Shown: piece after piece, positions 1 through 7,248 of the stretch
Numbering within the stretch: the stretch's first letter is position 1
Layout of the letters: each line of letters begins with the position of its first letter
DNA from: an uncultured Eubacteriales bacterium
Lineage (GTDB): Bacteria; Bacillota; Clostridia; Oscillospirales; Oscillospiraceae
Length of the DNA stretch: 40,317 nt
Direction of reading: 5' to 3'
Assembly: GCA_949283375.1 (NCBI GenBank)
Contig: CASDSM010000001.1
Location: 1 to 40,317 of the forward strand
Notes under the pieces: generated by a model
Told to the model about the DNA's origin: nothing
Database searches by the model: none
Seen by the model: only the letters and a program-made list of their open reading frames with translations
Translations under genes and position numbers: made by a program

Positions 1-520
1 CCAGGGTGTAGTCCGGAGAGCTGCCGGGGATGCCGGTGGGGAAATTGCGCGCGACGCTGTAGAGCGCCCCGTTGTAGTAGACCAGCTCCCCCGCCGTGTA
101 GGCGGTCTGGGGGTTGAAAGGCTGGGCCGTGTCGATCCCCGCGCCGGTGGGGCCGGTGGGCCCTGTCGGACCGGTGGGGCCGATCACCGACATCCCGCTC
201 GGCCCGGTGGGACCGGTGGGGCCGGTCGGCCCCGTCATGCAGGGCGAACAGGGGCAGGACGGATAGGGCCGCGGGGGCGGACAGACCTCCGGCGTCGGAT
301 ACGGGCGCGGAGGCGGACAGGGCTGCGGGCGCTGCGGCGGGCAGACCTCCGGCGTCGGGAAGGGACGCGGAGGCGGACAGGGCGGGACCGGCTGCGGACA
401 GACCGGCGGCCCGACCTCCGGCGTCGGATACGGACGCGGGGGCGGGCACGGGTCGGCGCAGGGCCGCTCGGGGCGCTGGCAGGGGTCGCAGCCGCAGTCC
501 GGGATATAATACCGTTTCAT
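1..520 (-). CDS. Collagen-like Cys/Pro-rich surface or spore-coat protein, N-terminal part
   Basis: The frame reads leftward from an ATG at 520 and runs off the left edge, so only about 173 residues are visible. A good AAAGGAG site lies 6 bases upstream of the ATG. The start MKRYYIPDCGCDPC is followed by several copies of a Pro/Cys unit close to CPPPRPYPTPEV (residues about 25-90). Next come Gly-Pro-Thr triplets of collagen type (GPTGPTGPTGP, about residues 97-126), then a segment with FNPQTAYTAGELVYYNGALY, which resembles the short beta-rich module often following such triplets. There is no signal peptide. Collagen-like proteins of this kind in spore formers are often exosporium or coat proteins; that role is inferred from composition only. 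The C-terminus is outside the window. Confidence 0.75.
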   Translation of the reverse strand, partial: MKRYYIPDCGCDPCQRPERPCADPCPPPRPYPTPEVGPPVCPQPVPPCPPPRPFPTPEVCPPQRPQPCPPPRPYPTPEVCPPPRPYPSCPCSPCMTGPTGPTGPTGPSGMSVIGPTGPTGPTGPTGAGIDTAQPFNPQTAYTAGELVYYNGALYSVARNFPTGIPGSSPDYTL

Positions 521-600
521 GCTGTGCTCCTTTCTCAGAGACGGCAGAAGCGCCGTCAGGCTGTCGAAAAACGACGCTGACGGCAAAGATGCCGTACCCC

Positions 601-627
601 AGTCTATGCCGCGCCCTGCGCAGGGTG
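601..627 (-). promoter_or_regulatory. Possible sporulation (sigma-K-like) promoter
   Basis: On the minus strand CACC (624-627) is followed after 15 bases by CATAGACT (601-608). This loosely resembles the short -35 and CATA-type -10 of mother-cell sigma factors. It lies 80 bases upstream of the collagen-like gene and just downstream of the previous terminator. The match is weak and I offer it only as a candidate. Confidence 0.2.
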
Positions 628-641
628 CCCGTCTCTCCCCC

Positions 642-682
642 AAAAAGCGACCGCCTCCCACACGCCGAAGCGTATGGGAGGC
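642..682 (-). terminator. Rho-independent terminator after the TauE/SafE gene
   Basis: GCCTCCCA (653-660) pairs with TGGGAGGC (675-682). Read on the minus strand the stem is followed by a short T tract (642-646). It lies 48 bases past the exporter stop codon. Confidence 0.8.
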
Positions 683-730
683 AGCCAACGTCCGGGTCAC
701 AGAAAAAAACAGATTCAGCGGCCACTCAGC

Positions 731-1513
731 TTATCGGGGCGCATACCGCCAGGTGTTGACCACGCTGATGGCGATGATGACCGCCATCAGGCCGACAAAG
801 AGCCGGTCCACCGCCCGGCTGTCCAGCCGGCGGTTGAGCGCGCGGCCGATGACGCCGCCGCCGATCCCTCCGGCCACCATGAGGGCCAGGACGGCGTGGG
901 AGAACTCCGGCGCCGCCCCCGCCGCCAGCGTCGAGAGCAGGCTGGCCAGCTGGCTGAAGAAGATGACATAGAGGCTGTTGGCCGCCGCCGTCTTGGTGTC
1001 CATCCCGAAGAAGAAGTAGAGCACGACCAGGTTGATCGGCCCGCCGCCGATGCCGAGAAAGCTCGAGCAGACGCCGAGCGCGACCCCGATCAGGGCGCAG
1101 CCGCCGGCGCTGCGGACCGCATGGGGGGCGATCTGCTCCTTTTTCAGGGTGTAGGCCAGGGTCCCGGCGGTGATCACCGCCAGGCAGGCGGCCTGGACCG
1201 CCCCCACCGTGTCGCCTCCGCCGGAGAGCGCCTGCACCGCCGCGAAGAGCTGCCTGCCGAGCAGTCCCCCTGCCGCCGCCCCGAGGGCGAGCGGAGTGCC
1301 CGTGCGCAGGTCCACCGCCCGCTCCCCCGCCAGCAGGGAGCGCAGCACGGAGTAGCTGCTCATAGCCAGCACGGTGCAGCCGGACAGAAAGCTGATGGCC
1401 GCCACCGTCTCCACCTGGAGCAGGTCGAGCACCGGCTTGATGATCACGCCGCCGCCGATCCCGCAGACCGCGCCCACCGCGCTCGCCAGCAGGCTCACCA
1501 GAAAACAAATCAA
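731..1513 (-). CDS. TauE/SafE (DUF81) family anion exporter
   Basis: This is a 260-residue integral membrane protein with about eight hydrophobic segments. It carries the family's repeated glycine-rich motif twice: AVGAVCGIGGGVIIKPVL near the N-terminus and SSFLGIGGGPINL near residue 150. Family members move sulfite, sulfoacetate and related organosulfur anions across the cytoplasmic membrane, but many are uncharacterised. The start is a TTG at 1513 placed about 5 bases after an AGGAGG site; no in-frame ATG fits better. It lies directly downstream of the sulfatase gene, separated by a terminator, so it is probably its own unit. The position suggests export of sulfate or sulfite released from sulfated substrates; this is inference. 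Confidence 0.85.
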   Translation of the reverse strand: MICFLVSLLASAVGAVCGIGGGVIIKPVLDLLQVETVAAISFLSGCTVLAMSSYSVLRSLLAGERAVDLRTGTPLALGAAAGGLLGRQLFAAVQALSGGGDTVGAVQAACLAVITAGTLAYTLKKEQIAPHAVRSAGGCALIGVALGVCSSFLGIGGGPINLVVLYFFFGMDTKTAAANSLYVIFFSQLASLLSTLAAGAAPEFSHAVLALMVAGGIGGGVIGRALNRRLDSRAVDRLFVGLMAVIIAISVVNTWRYAPR

Positions 1514-1640
1514 AATATCCTCCTCTCTCCCCGCCCTGCGCGGGGTATCGGGTATTCCATCAGGGTGTCAAGACAAGTCAGCGCCCGCCCCACAGCGGCC
1601 AACCGGCCAAAATAGCGCGCAAATACCCCCATTTGGCCGC

Positions 1641-1683
1641 AAAAAATGCCGCCCCCGGCCGGAAGACTCCGACCAGAGGCGGC
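1641..1683 (-). terminator. Rho-independent terminator after the sulfatase gene
   Basis: On the minus strand GCCGCC (from 1683) pairs with GGCGGC (to 1648), with an additional inner stem (TGGTCGG with CCGGCC), followed by ATTTTTTG (T run at 1641-1646). It begins about 20 bases after the sulfatase stop and marks the end of the PTS-sulfatase transcript. Confidence 0.75.
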
Positions 1684-1702
1684 TGGTCCTGTATGTGGGC
1701 GC

Positions 1703-3199
1703 TTACACCGCGTCCGGGTCGAGGCCGAGGCGGTCAAACTGCTCGGGCGGGCAGTCGTCGTCCCGCATGGCGCGGACCATCGCCCGCATCATGCGCGCCT
1801 CCACCTCCGGGTCACAGATGGGCGCCGTCTCGCCCGGGTCGGTGCGCAGGTCGTAGAGCGCGGTGCCGAACCGGCCGACTTTGTACTTGTCGCCGCTCTT
1901 GATCTTGAGCACCGGGCAGCCCTTGGTGAAGGAGAAGGGGGGCGCCAGCTCTGCCGTGGCCAGCTCCTCCGGGCGGAACCGGGCGTTCATGTGCAGCGGC
2001 ATGAGGGTGTAGTTGTAGATCTCCCCCACCTTCTCCGGGAGCGGGGCGCGCATATAGTCATACACGCCGTCGGTGATGTTCACATGCCCGCTGAAGAGGC
2101 CGTACATCGCATACGCCCGGATGGGGGTGTCGTCCTCCAGCACGCCGGTGAGGTCCTTGCCCTCCACCTCCTCCGGCACGGGCACCTGGAAGAGGTTCAG
2201 GAGAGTGGGCATCCAGTCGATCATCTGCACCAGCGACTGCCGGCGCTCCCCGCGCCTGCCGCAGCGGGGGTCCCAGATGAACAGCGGGGTGTGGGCCACC
2301 TCGTTGTAGTACGGCATCTGGTTCTTGCCCCAGTAGCCGTGCTCGCCGAGGAGGAAGCCGTGGTCGGTGCCGACGATGAGCATCGTGTCCTTCCACATGT
2401 CATAGCGGTCCATCAGGTCGAGCACCCGGCCGAGGCTGTGGTCGCACATGGTCACCAGCGCCTGATACTGCCGGCGGCAGTGGGCGATCTCCTCCGGGGA
2501 CTCGTCCGCCACCCCGCGCGGCCAGTCAAAGTGCCTGCCCGCATAGTCCTCCGGCGGATAGAGGTCGAGGTACTTCTGCGGGACATAGAACGGCTCGTGC
2601 GGGTCAAAGGTCTCCAGGTGGAGCAGCCAGTTGTCCTGGTCGTGGTTCGCCTCAAGGAACTCGCAGCCCCGGTCAAAGCACTGGGTCTGCGGGAAGTCCG
2701 CCTCCCCGCGGATATACTGCCGGTTCACCCAGTCATAGCGCCACAGGCCGGAGGTGCCGCCGCCCTGCTGCTTCTGGGGCACCTTGACCACCGGAGGGAT
2801 CTCCGGGTCCGCCTTCTGGCCCTTCCAGTGGTCCCCCTCCTGGCCGCGGACGATCTCCCAGGAGGAGTAGCGGGTGTGATAGGTCGCGCCGCCGTCCTCC
2901 CAGTAGTGCAGATGGTCAGAGATCAGGTGGGTGTACACCCCGTTCTGCCGCAGGAGCTCGGGCATGGAGTTGTCAAACGGCTCCAGCGGCCCCCACTCGC
3001 GGTGCAGGAAGTTATACCTGCCGGTGTGCAGGTCCCGGCGGGCGGGGATGCAGGGGACCGAGCCGACATAGCTGTTGTCAAACTGCACGCTCCGCTCCGC
3101 CAGACGGGTGAAGTTGGGGGCGATGGTGGTGCTCTCCGGGTTGTAGCAGGGCAGGCACCGGCGGTTGAGCGTGTCATAAAAGACGATGATCGCTCTCAT
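1703..3199 (-). CDS. Cytoplasmic Cys-type sulfatase (formylglycine-dependent)
   Basis: This 498-residue protein belongs to the alkaline-phosphatase/sulfatase superfamily and would hydrolyse a sulfate ester. The sulfatase motif C-x-P-x-R is C50-I-P-A-R54, followed by LHTGR at 57-61; Cys50 is the residue converted to formylglycine. A metal-binding Asp is D9 (FYDTLN). A second metal site is GTDHG (277-281) and GYWGKN ends at 293. The usual second N-terminal Asp of a DD pair is not evident. There is no signal peptide, so it should act inside the cell, unlike most gut mucin or glycosaminoglycan sulfatases. The ATG lies 3 bases after the PTS IIB stop, so the two are translationally coupled. The maturase encoded at 6048-7166 is the expected activating enzyme. 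The substrate is unknown. Confidence 0.9.
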   Translation of the reverse strand: MRAIIVFYDTLNRRCLPCYNPESTTIAPNFTRLAERSVQFDNSYVGSVPCIPARRDLHTGRYNFLHREWGPLEPFDNSMPELLRQNGVYTHLISDHLHYWEDGGATYHTRYSSWEIVRGQEGDHWKGQKADPEIPPVVKVPQKQQGGGTSGLWRYDWVNRQYIRGEADFPQTQCFDRGCEFLEANHDQDNWLLHLETFDPHEPFYVPQKYLDLYPPEDYAGRHFDWPRGVADESPEEIAHCRRQYQALVTMCDHSLGRVLDLMDRYDMWKDTMLIVGTDHGFLLGEHGYWGKNQMPYYNEVAHTPLFIWDPRCGRRGERRQSLVQMIDWMPTLLNLFQVPVPEEVEGKDLTGVLEDDTPIRAYAMYGLFSGHVNITDGVYDYMRAPLPEKVGEIYNYTLMPLHMNARFRPEELATAELAPPFSFTKGCPVLKIKSGDKYKVGRFGTALYDLRTDPGETAPICDPEVEARMMRAMVRAMRDDDCPPEQFDRLGLDPDAV

Positions 3200-3202
3200 G
3201 GC

Positions 3203-3517
3203 TCAGCCCTTTGCCTGCGGGAAATACTGCTCGACGATGTCGTTGACCTTGGAGGCGATCCCCTTGCCGTCCATGATGTTGACGACCGGGATGACGTGCT
3301 CTCCCTCCCGGACCTTCATCTGACGGGCCAGATTTTTCAGGATCACGATGATGTCCGCCCAGTCGCGCAGGGAGTCCATCTGCCCGAGGGAGGTGTGCTG
3401 GACGTTGGCGGAGATGCGGAAGGCGCCGAGGTTGCGCTTGACGCCCAGCTCGGCCATGGTGCTCGTGCCCATGCCCATGCCGCAGACGAACAGGATGTTG
3501 ACAGTGTTGTTTTCCAT
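3203..3517 (-). CDS. PTS IIB subunit, ascorbate/galactitol type (UlaB-like)
   Basis: This 104-residue cytoplasmic phosphocarrier takes a phosphate from IIA and passes it to the incoming sugar bound by IIC. The phosphorylation site is Cys12 in the loop ILFVCGMGMGTS, typical of the SgaB/UlaB and GatB group. Length matches the family (about 95-105). Start ATG 3517 follows AAAGGAG with about 9 bases of spacing. It lies 33 bases downstream of the IIC gene and 3 bases upstream of the sulfatase, forming the unit IIC-IIB-sulfatase. No IIA gene occurs in the window, so a partner must be encoded elsewhere. Confidence 0.88.
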   Translation of the reverse strand: MENNTVNILFVCGMGMGTSTMAELGVKRNLGAFRISANVQHTSLGQMDSLRDWADIIVILKNLARQMKVREGEHVIPVVNIMDGKGIASKVNDIVEQYFPQAKG

Positions 3518-3550
3518 TGCGATCGCTCCTTTGTCTCAGTCAGGCTGTGG

Positions 3551-4864
3551 TCACACGGTGATGCCGAAGATGCCGCCGATCCAGCGCAGCACCTGGATGA
3601 GGGCGGGCCAGAAGGTGGCCAGGTCGAACATGCCCGACCAGCCGGTGGCGGTGGGATAGCTGATCTGGGTGATCGCCCAGACGGTGCCGAAGGTCTGGAT
3701 CACGCCGAGCAGCAGGCAGCAGATGATCACCGCGCGCAGGCCGCCCTTCTTGTTGGCGACGACGCCGATCGGGCCGCCGGAGAAGAACAGCGGCGTGAAG
3801 CCGGGCAGGACCATGATCGGGCTGCCCATCAGCAGGAGGATGACCATCGAGATCACCGTGCCGAGGGTGCAGAAGAGGAAGCCAAACGTCGCCGCGTTCG
3901 GGGAGAAGGGGAGCAGGGCGGCCACGTCGATGGCGGGGATGGCGTTCGGGACCAGCTTCTGCTGGATGCCCTGGAAGGACTCGGTCAGCTCAGAGCAGAG
4001 CATCCGCACGCCCTGGAGGAGGATGACCATGTACATCGAGAACTGCACGCCCACCATGATCAGGTAGATCAGCCAGTGCTGTCCGCCGGCCAGCTCGGTG
4101 ATGCCGTCAAAGCCCAGCGGGATGCAGAAGGCGCCGACGAAGAGGAACATCAGGATGCAGACCGAGGTGACGTTGTTGTTGAAGATCGCCAGCCAGCCGG
4201 GCAGGCTCATCTCCTCGCAGTCGATCGGCTTCTTGCCCGCCAGCTTGGGGGCCAGGCGGCCGAAGAGCCAGATGCCGATCTGCTGGTTGTGGCCGACGGT
4301 GAAGCCGCCGCCCTCCGTGATCTCGTCCACCACGCCGGCCGCCAGCGTCGTGGAGTAGGCCCAGTAAATGCCGACGATCACGCCGGAGATCACCACCGTC
4401 GCCACCGAGGGGAGGGCGAAGTTGGCAAACAGCAGCCAGAGCATCGCCTGGGAGTGGGCGGTGCCGGCGTTGCCGGTGAGGAAGATGCCCTTGGCCTTGG
4501 TGTACTTGCCGAAGAAGACCAGGACGAGGTTGACCGCAAAGGCGATCAGGAACACAAAGCCCATCCAGCCAAACCGGTCGCCCAGCGCCTCCTGGCTGGC
4601 CGCCTTCATGGCGTAGGAGTCCATGATGTAGCCCTGGATGCCGGTGACGGCGCAGACCGCCTCCGTGATCGGGCGGAAGGTGCTGGAGAACTGGCTGCCG
4701 CCGAAGATGATCAGCTGCATGCCGACCATCGCGCCGATCGTGCCGGTGACCGTCTTCACCGTGCCGGCCCGCTGGAGCAGGTAGCCGATCAGGACCAGCA
4801 GGCCGATCAGGATGGTCGGTGTGACCAGCAGATCGCCCACCAGAAAGTCAATTACCGCGTTCAT
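3551..4864 (-). CDS. PTS IIC permease, UlaA/SgaT family
   Basis: This 437-residue polytopic permease resembles E. coli UlaA (ascorbate IIC) along its length. Shared features include LIGYLLQRAGTVKTVTGTIG near the N-terminus, STFRPI, the GGFTVGHNQQ loop near residue 185, LPGWLAIFNNNVTS and ITQGVR-like LLQGVRMLCSELTESFQGI. It has roughly ten or more membrane segments. UlaA-type IIC domains transport and, with IIB, phosphorylate ascorbate or related acids and polyols. Here the linked sulfatase suggests a sulfated ligand instead, which is inference. The ATG at 4864 follows AAAGGAGG. It is the first gene of the operon, behind the promoter at 4982-5010. Confidence 0.88.
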   Translation of the reverse strand: MNAVIDFLVGDLLVTPTILIGLLVLIGYLLQRAGTVKTVTGTIGAMVGMQLIIFGGSQFSSTFRPITEAVCAVTGIQGYIMDSYAMKAASQEALGDRFGWMGFVFLIAFAVNLVLVFFGKYTKAKGIFLTGNAGTAHSQAMLWLLFANFALPSVATVVISGVIVGIYWAYSTTLAAGVVDEITEGGGFTVGHNQQIGIWLFGRLAPKLAGKKPIDCEEMSLPGWLAIFNNNVTSVCILMFLFVGAFCIPLGFDGITELAGGQHWLIYLIMVGVQFSMYMVILLQGVRMLCSELTESFQGIQQKLVPNAIPAIDVAALLPFSPNAATFGFLFCTLGTVISMVILLLMGSPIMVLPGFTPLFFSGGPIGVVANKKGGLRAVIICCLLLGVIQTFGTVWAITQISYPTATGWSGMFDLATFWPALIQVLRWIGGIFGITV

Positions 4865-4981
4865 GTCAGGAAGACCTCCTTTGTCATCTCTTGTCAGCTT
4901 CTTCTCCCCTGCTGGCCAGGCAGAAAAAAGAGCACGTTGGTTGCCTCATCCGCAGCTGCAGCGTTGTCAACCCGTGCTCTT

Positions 4982-5010
4982 ACTATAAGGTTATTTCGAA
5001 AGTTTGTCAA
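4982..5010 (-). promoter_or_regulatory. Sigma-A promoter of the PTS-sulfatase operon
   Basis: On the minus strand TTGACA (5005-5010), a 17-base spacer and TATAGT (4982-4987) form a near-consensus promoter 118 bases upstream of the IIC start. Immediately upstream are repeated TGATT words (minus strand, about 5011-5032), which may be regulator contacts. Confidence 0.85.
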
Positions 5011-5055
5011 TCATTTGGTCAGATTTAATCATTTTTCATCGTTTTGACCGTCATT

Positions 5056-5067
5056 TTTGATTGAATT
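5056..5067. promoter_or_regulatory. Shared 12-mer, candidate DeoR-regulator operator, copy 1
   Basis: AATTCAATCAAA reads on the minus strand, i.e. in the direction of the PTS operon. The identical 12-mer occurs upstream of the sulfatase-maturase promoter (5969-5980), also in the direction of that gene. Both are preceded by a GACTGA/CAGTCA-like word. It overlaps the region just downstream of the DeoR stop at 5072. Operator function is inferred from the repeat alone. Confidence 0.45.
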
Positions 5068-5071
5068 TCAG

Positions 5072-5845
5072 TCATTCATTCAGAAGCAAACCGGTCCGCC
5101 CGATGCAGGCGCCGCCGTGGTCCCGCCAGTGCGGGCTGGGGAAGGGAGGCTGGTCGGTGATGATCTCCACCTCGCGCGCGGTCTGCTCCGGGATGGTGTA
5201 GTAGGCCGTGCGGTGGAACTTCTCCCCTGTGACCATCAGGTAGGTGCTGCGCGACTGGCGGATGCAGAGGGTCTTGATGGCGTCCTCATACTCGTCCGCC
5301 GAGAGGGGACAGAGGCGCTCGTCCAGCCCGTTGGCCCCGAGGAAGGCGCGGTCAAACCGGTAGGCGCGCAGCATCTCCACCGTCTCCTTCCCCACCACCG
5401 AGCGGGAGTACTCCTTGAAGAAGCCGCACAGCAGCAGCGCCTGGATCCGCCTGCGGTGCAGCGCCTCGAGCTGGGGGATGCCGTTGGTGATGACGTGGAT
5501 ATTTCTGCTCTGGATGTACGGGATCATGGCCAGCGTGGTGGTCCCGGAGCCGATAAAGATCAGCTCATTGTCCCGCAGCTGGGCCGCGGCGAGCTGGCCG
5601 ATGGAGCAGTGTCCCCCCGGCGGGCAGGGAGTGCGCAGGTTCCCCTGGCGCAGGCTCTCCGGCGTGTCCACCCGGCGGACGCCGCCCCAGCAGCGGCGCA
5701 GGTCGCCCGTCGCCTCCATGCTCTTCACGTCGCGCCGGATGGTGGCCTCCGACACGCCGAGCTGCTCCACAAGCTGTCCGATGGTCAGCAGCTCGTTGTG
5801 CTCCAGCAGACGGAGCACCCGCTCTCTTCGCTGTACGAACTTCAT
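5072..5845 (-). CDS. DeoR-family transcriptional regulator of the sulfatase/PTS locus
   Basis: This 257-residue protein has the DeoR family arrangement. An N-terminal winged helix-turn-helix (about residues 5-57) includes LTIGQLVEQLGVSEATIRRD. A C-terminal sugar-phosphate sensor domain has the motif FIGSGTTTLAMIPYI and TNGIPQLEAL. Such regulators usually repress sugar-utilisation genes until a phosphorylated sugar binds. I chose ATG 5845 because AAGGGG lies 6 bases upstream; an in-frame ATG at 5851 is too close to it. The gene sits between the PTS operon and the divergent maturase, both of which carry the shared 12-mer, so they are the likely targets. Ligand unknown. Confidence 0.88.
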   Translation of the reverse strand: MKFVQRRERVLRLLEHNELLTIGQLVEQLGVSEATIRRDVKSMEATGDLRRCWGGVRRVDTPESLRQGNLRTPCPPGGHCSIGQLAAAQLRDNELIFIGSGTTTLAMIPYIQSRNIHVITNGIPQLEALHRRRIQALLLCGFFKEYSRSVVGKETVEMLRAYRFDRAFLGANGLDERLCPLSADEYEDAIKTLCIRQSRSTYLMVTGEKFHRTAYYTIPEQTAREVEIITDQPPFPSPHWRDHGGACIGRTGLLLNE

Positions 5846-5896
5846 CTCCATCCCCTTTTCTGCCTCTTCCGGCAAAAATAACCTTTTCTTTTTTTC

Positions 5897-5925
5897 ATTA
5901 TATTCGCTTGCGCGGGAAAAAGCAA
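5897..5925 (-). promoter_or_regulatory. Promoter of the DeoR-family regulator
   Basis: On the minus strand TTGCTT (5920-5925), 17 bases, then TATAAT (5897-5902). It lies 52 bases upstream of the chosen start. Confidence 0.75.
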
Positions 5926-5927
5926 GA

Positions 5928-5946
5928 ACAGAGACGGAGTCTCTGT
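5928..5946. promoter_or_regulatory. Perfect inverted repeat beside the DeoR-gene promoter
   Basis: ACAGAGAC and GTCTCTGT form 8-base arms around GGA, directly upstream of the -35 of the regulator gene and between the two divergent promoters. It could be an operator, distinct in sequence from the shared 12-mer. Confidence 0.45.
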
Positions 5947-5968
5947 CCATTTTCGATCATTCAGTCAT

Positions 5969-5980
5969 AATTCAATCAAA
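5969..5980. promoter_or_regulatory. Shared 12-mer, candidate DeoR-regulator operator, copy 2
   Basis: AATTCAATCAAA ends 2 bases before the -35 hexamer of the maturase promoter. It is identical to 5056-5067 (opposite strand) upstream of the PTS operon. Confidence 0.45.
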
Positions 5981-5982
5981 CC

Positions 5983-6011
5983 TTGTCAATTTGTCCGTTC
6001 TGTGCTATCCT
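5983..6011 (+). promoter_or_regulatory. Promoter of the sulfatase-maturase gene
   Basis: TTGTCA (5983-5988), a 17-base spacer and TATCCT (6006-6011), 36 bases upstream of the ATG. It diverges from the regulator promoter. Confidence 0.75.
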
Positions 6012-6047
6012 GACCTCAGCAAGCGAGAGAAAGGGGGCGCATCCGCC

Positions 6048-7166
6048 ATGCCGCCTGTCAACGTCCTCATCAAGCCCGCCTCCGGCCTGTGCGACCTGCG
6101 CTGCGGCTACTGCTTTTACCGCGATGTCTCCGCGCACCGGGAGACGGCCAGCTACGGCGTCATGACAGAGGAGACGCTGGAGCTGGTGGTCCGGCGCATC
6201 TTTGCGTATGCCGAGGGGGAGTGCACCATCGCCTGGCAGGGGGGCGAGCCGACCCTGGCCGGGCTGGACTTCTTCCGGCGTTACATCGAGCTCGAGCACA
6301 GGTACAACGTCCGGGGTCTTCCGGTCCACCGCGCCCTGCAGACCAACGGCTACCGCCTGGGGGAGGCGTGGGCCGCCTTTCTGGCGGAGCATCACTTTCT
6401 CACCGGCGTCTCCCTGGACGGCGTGCGCGCCACGCACGATGCCTGGCGGCGCACGCCGGAGGGCGGCGGCAGCTTCTCCGAGGTCTTTGCCACCTGCCGC
6501 CTCTTTGACCGCTTTCGGGTGGACTACAACCTGCTGGTGGTGGTCACGCACCAGACGGCGGAGAAGATCGGGCGCATCTACCCCTTCTTCCAGGAGCACG
6601 GCTTTCGCTATCAGCAGTACATCGCCTGTCTGGACCCCCTTGGCGAGGCGCGGGGCGGTCAGCCCTGGTCCCTCACCCCGGAGGCGTACGGGCGCTTTCT
6701 CATCCGCCTGTTTGACCTGTGGTACCCCGACTGCCTGCGGGGCCGGGCGCCCTATATCCGCCAGTTTGAGAACTACATCGGCCTGCTGCTCGGCGTACAG
6801 CCGGAGTCCTGCGAGCAGCGCGGCACCTGCGCCGTGCAGACGGTGGTGGAGGCGGACGGCTCGGTCTACCCCTGCGACTTCTTCGTGACGGACGAGTACC
6901 GGATGGGGAACCTGCGCACCCAGACACTCGCGGAGATCCGCTCCAGCCCGGTCGGAGAGGCCTTCTTCCAGCGCTCGGTGCCGCTGCCGGAGGAGTGCCG
7001 GCGCTGCCCCTATCTCCAGCTCTGCCGGGGCGGCTGCTTCCGCCACCGCATCGGGCCAGACGGGTCCGCCGGGCAGAACTACTTCTGCCAGAGCTACCGG
7101 ATGTTCTTTGACCGCTGCCTCCCGCGGCTGGAGCATCTGGCCCAGGCGATCCGCCGGGGGCGCTGA
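6048..7166 (+). CDS. Anaerobic sulfatase-maturating enzyme (radical SAM, SPASM)
   Basis: This 372-residue radical SAM enzyme oxidises the active-site Cys or Ser of sulfatases to formylglycine without oxygen. The radical SAM cluster motif is C15-x3-C19-x2-C22 (CDLRCGYC). The C-terminal SPASM region has two auxiliary cluster sets: CAVQTVVEADGSVYPCDFF, then CRRCPYLQLCRGGC. The segment YPCDFF includes the Asp known in this family to act in catalysis. Length matches characterised anSMEs (about 370). The frame is open upstream, but ATG 6048 follows the promoter and AAGGGGG, and the protein start MPPVNVLIKPASG is typical. It is divergent from the regulator and its natural client is the sulfatase at 1703-3199. 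Confidence 0.93.
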   Translation: MPPVNVLIKPASGLCDLRCGYCFYRDVSAHRETASYGVMTEETLELVVRRIFAYAEGECTIAWQGGEPTLAGLDFFRRYIELEHRYNVRGLPVHRALQTNGYRLGEAWAAFLAEHHFLTGVSLDGVRATHDAWRRTPEGGGSFSEVFATCRLFDRFRVDYNLLVVVTHQTAEKIGRIYPFFQEHGFRYQQYIACLDPLGEARGGQPWSLTPEAYGRFLIRLFDLWYPDCLRGRAPYIRQFENYIGLLLGVQPESCEQRGTCAVQTVVEADGSVYPCDFFVTDEYRMGNLRTQTLAEIRSSPVGEAFFQRSVPLPEECRRCPYLQLCRGGCFRHRIGPDGSAGQNYFCQSYRMFFDRCLPRLEHLAQAIRRGR

Positions 7167-7202
7167 GGGCGCGCTTTTCCGCTGGCCTTGCGGGCAAATC
7201 TG

Positions 7203-7211
7203 TGGTATAAT
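7203..7211 (+). promoter_or_regulatory. Extended -10 promoter of the DUF4317 gene
   Basis: TGGTATAAT is a perfect extended -10 (TGn plus TATAAT). No good -35 is present at the usual distance, as expected for extended -10 promoters. It lies 37 bases upstream of the start. Confidence 0.6.
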
Positions 7212-7248
7212 GCCGCTTGATACTCTCAGGAAAGGATGCATACGACAG

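Noticed and set aside
1646-5047. A 1133-codon open frame on the plus strand opposite the sulfatase and PTS genes
   Set aside because: It is antisense to well-supported genes, is low in family-like motifs and very rich in His, Arg, Asp and Ala, as expected for the antisense frame of GC-rich codons.
5415-6047. Longer N-terminus for the sulfatase-maturating enzyme
   Set aside because: The open frame upstream overlaps the divergent regulator gene and its promoter. The radical SAM motif and family start fit ATG 6048.
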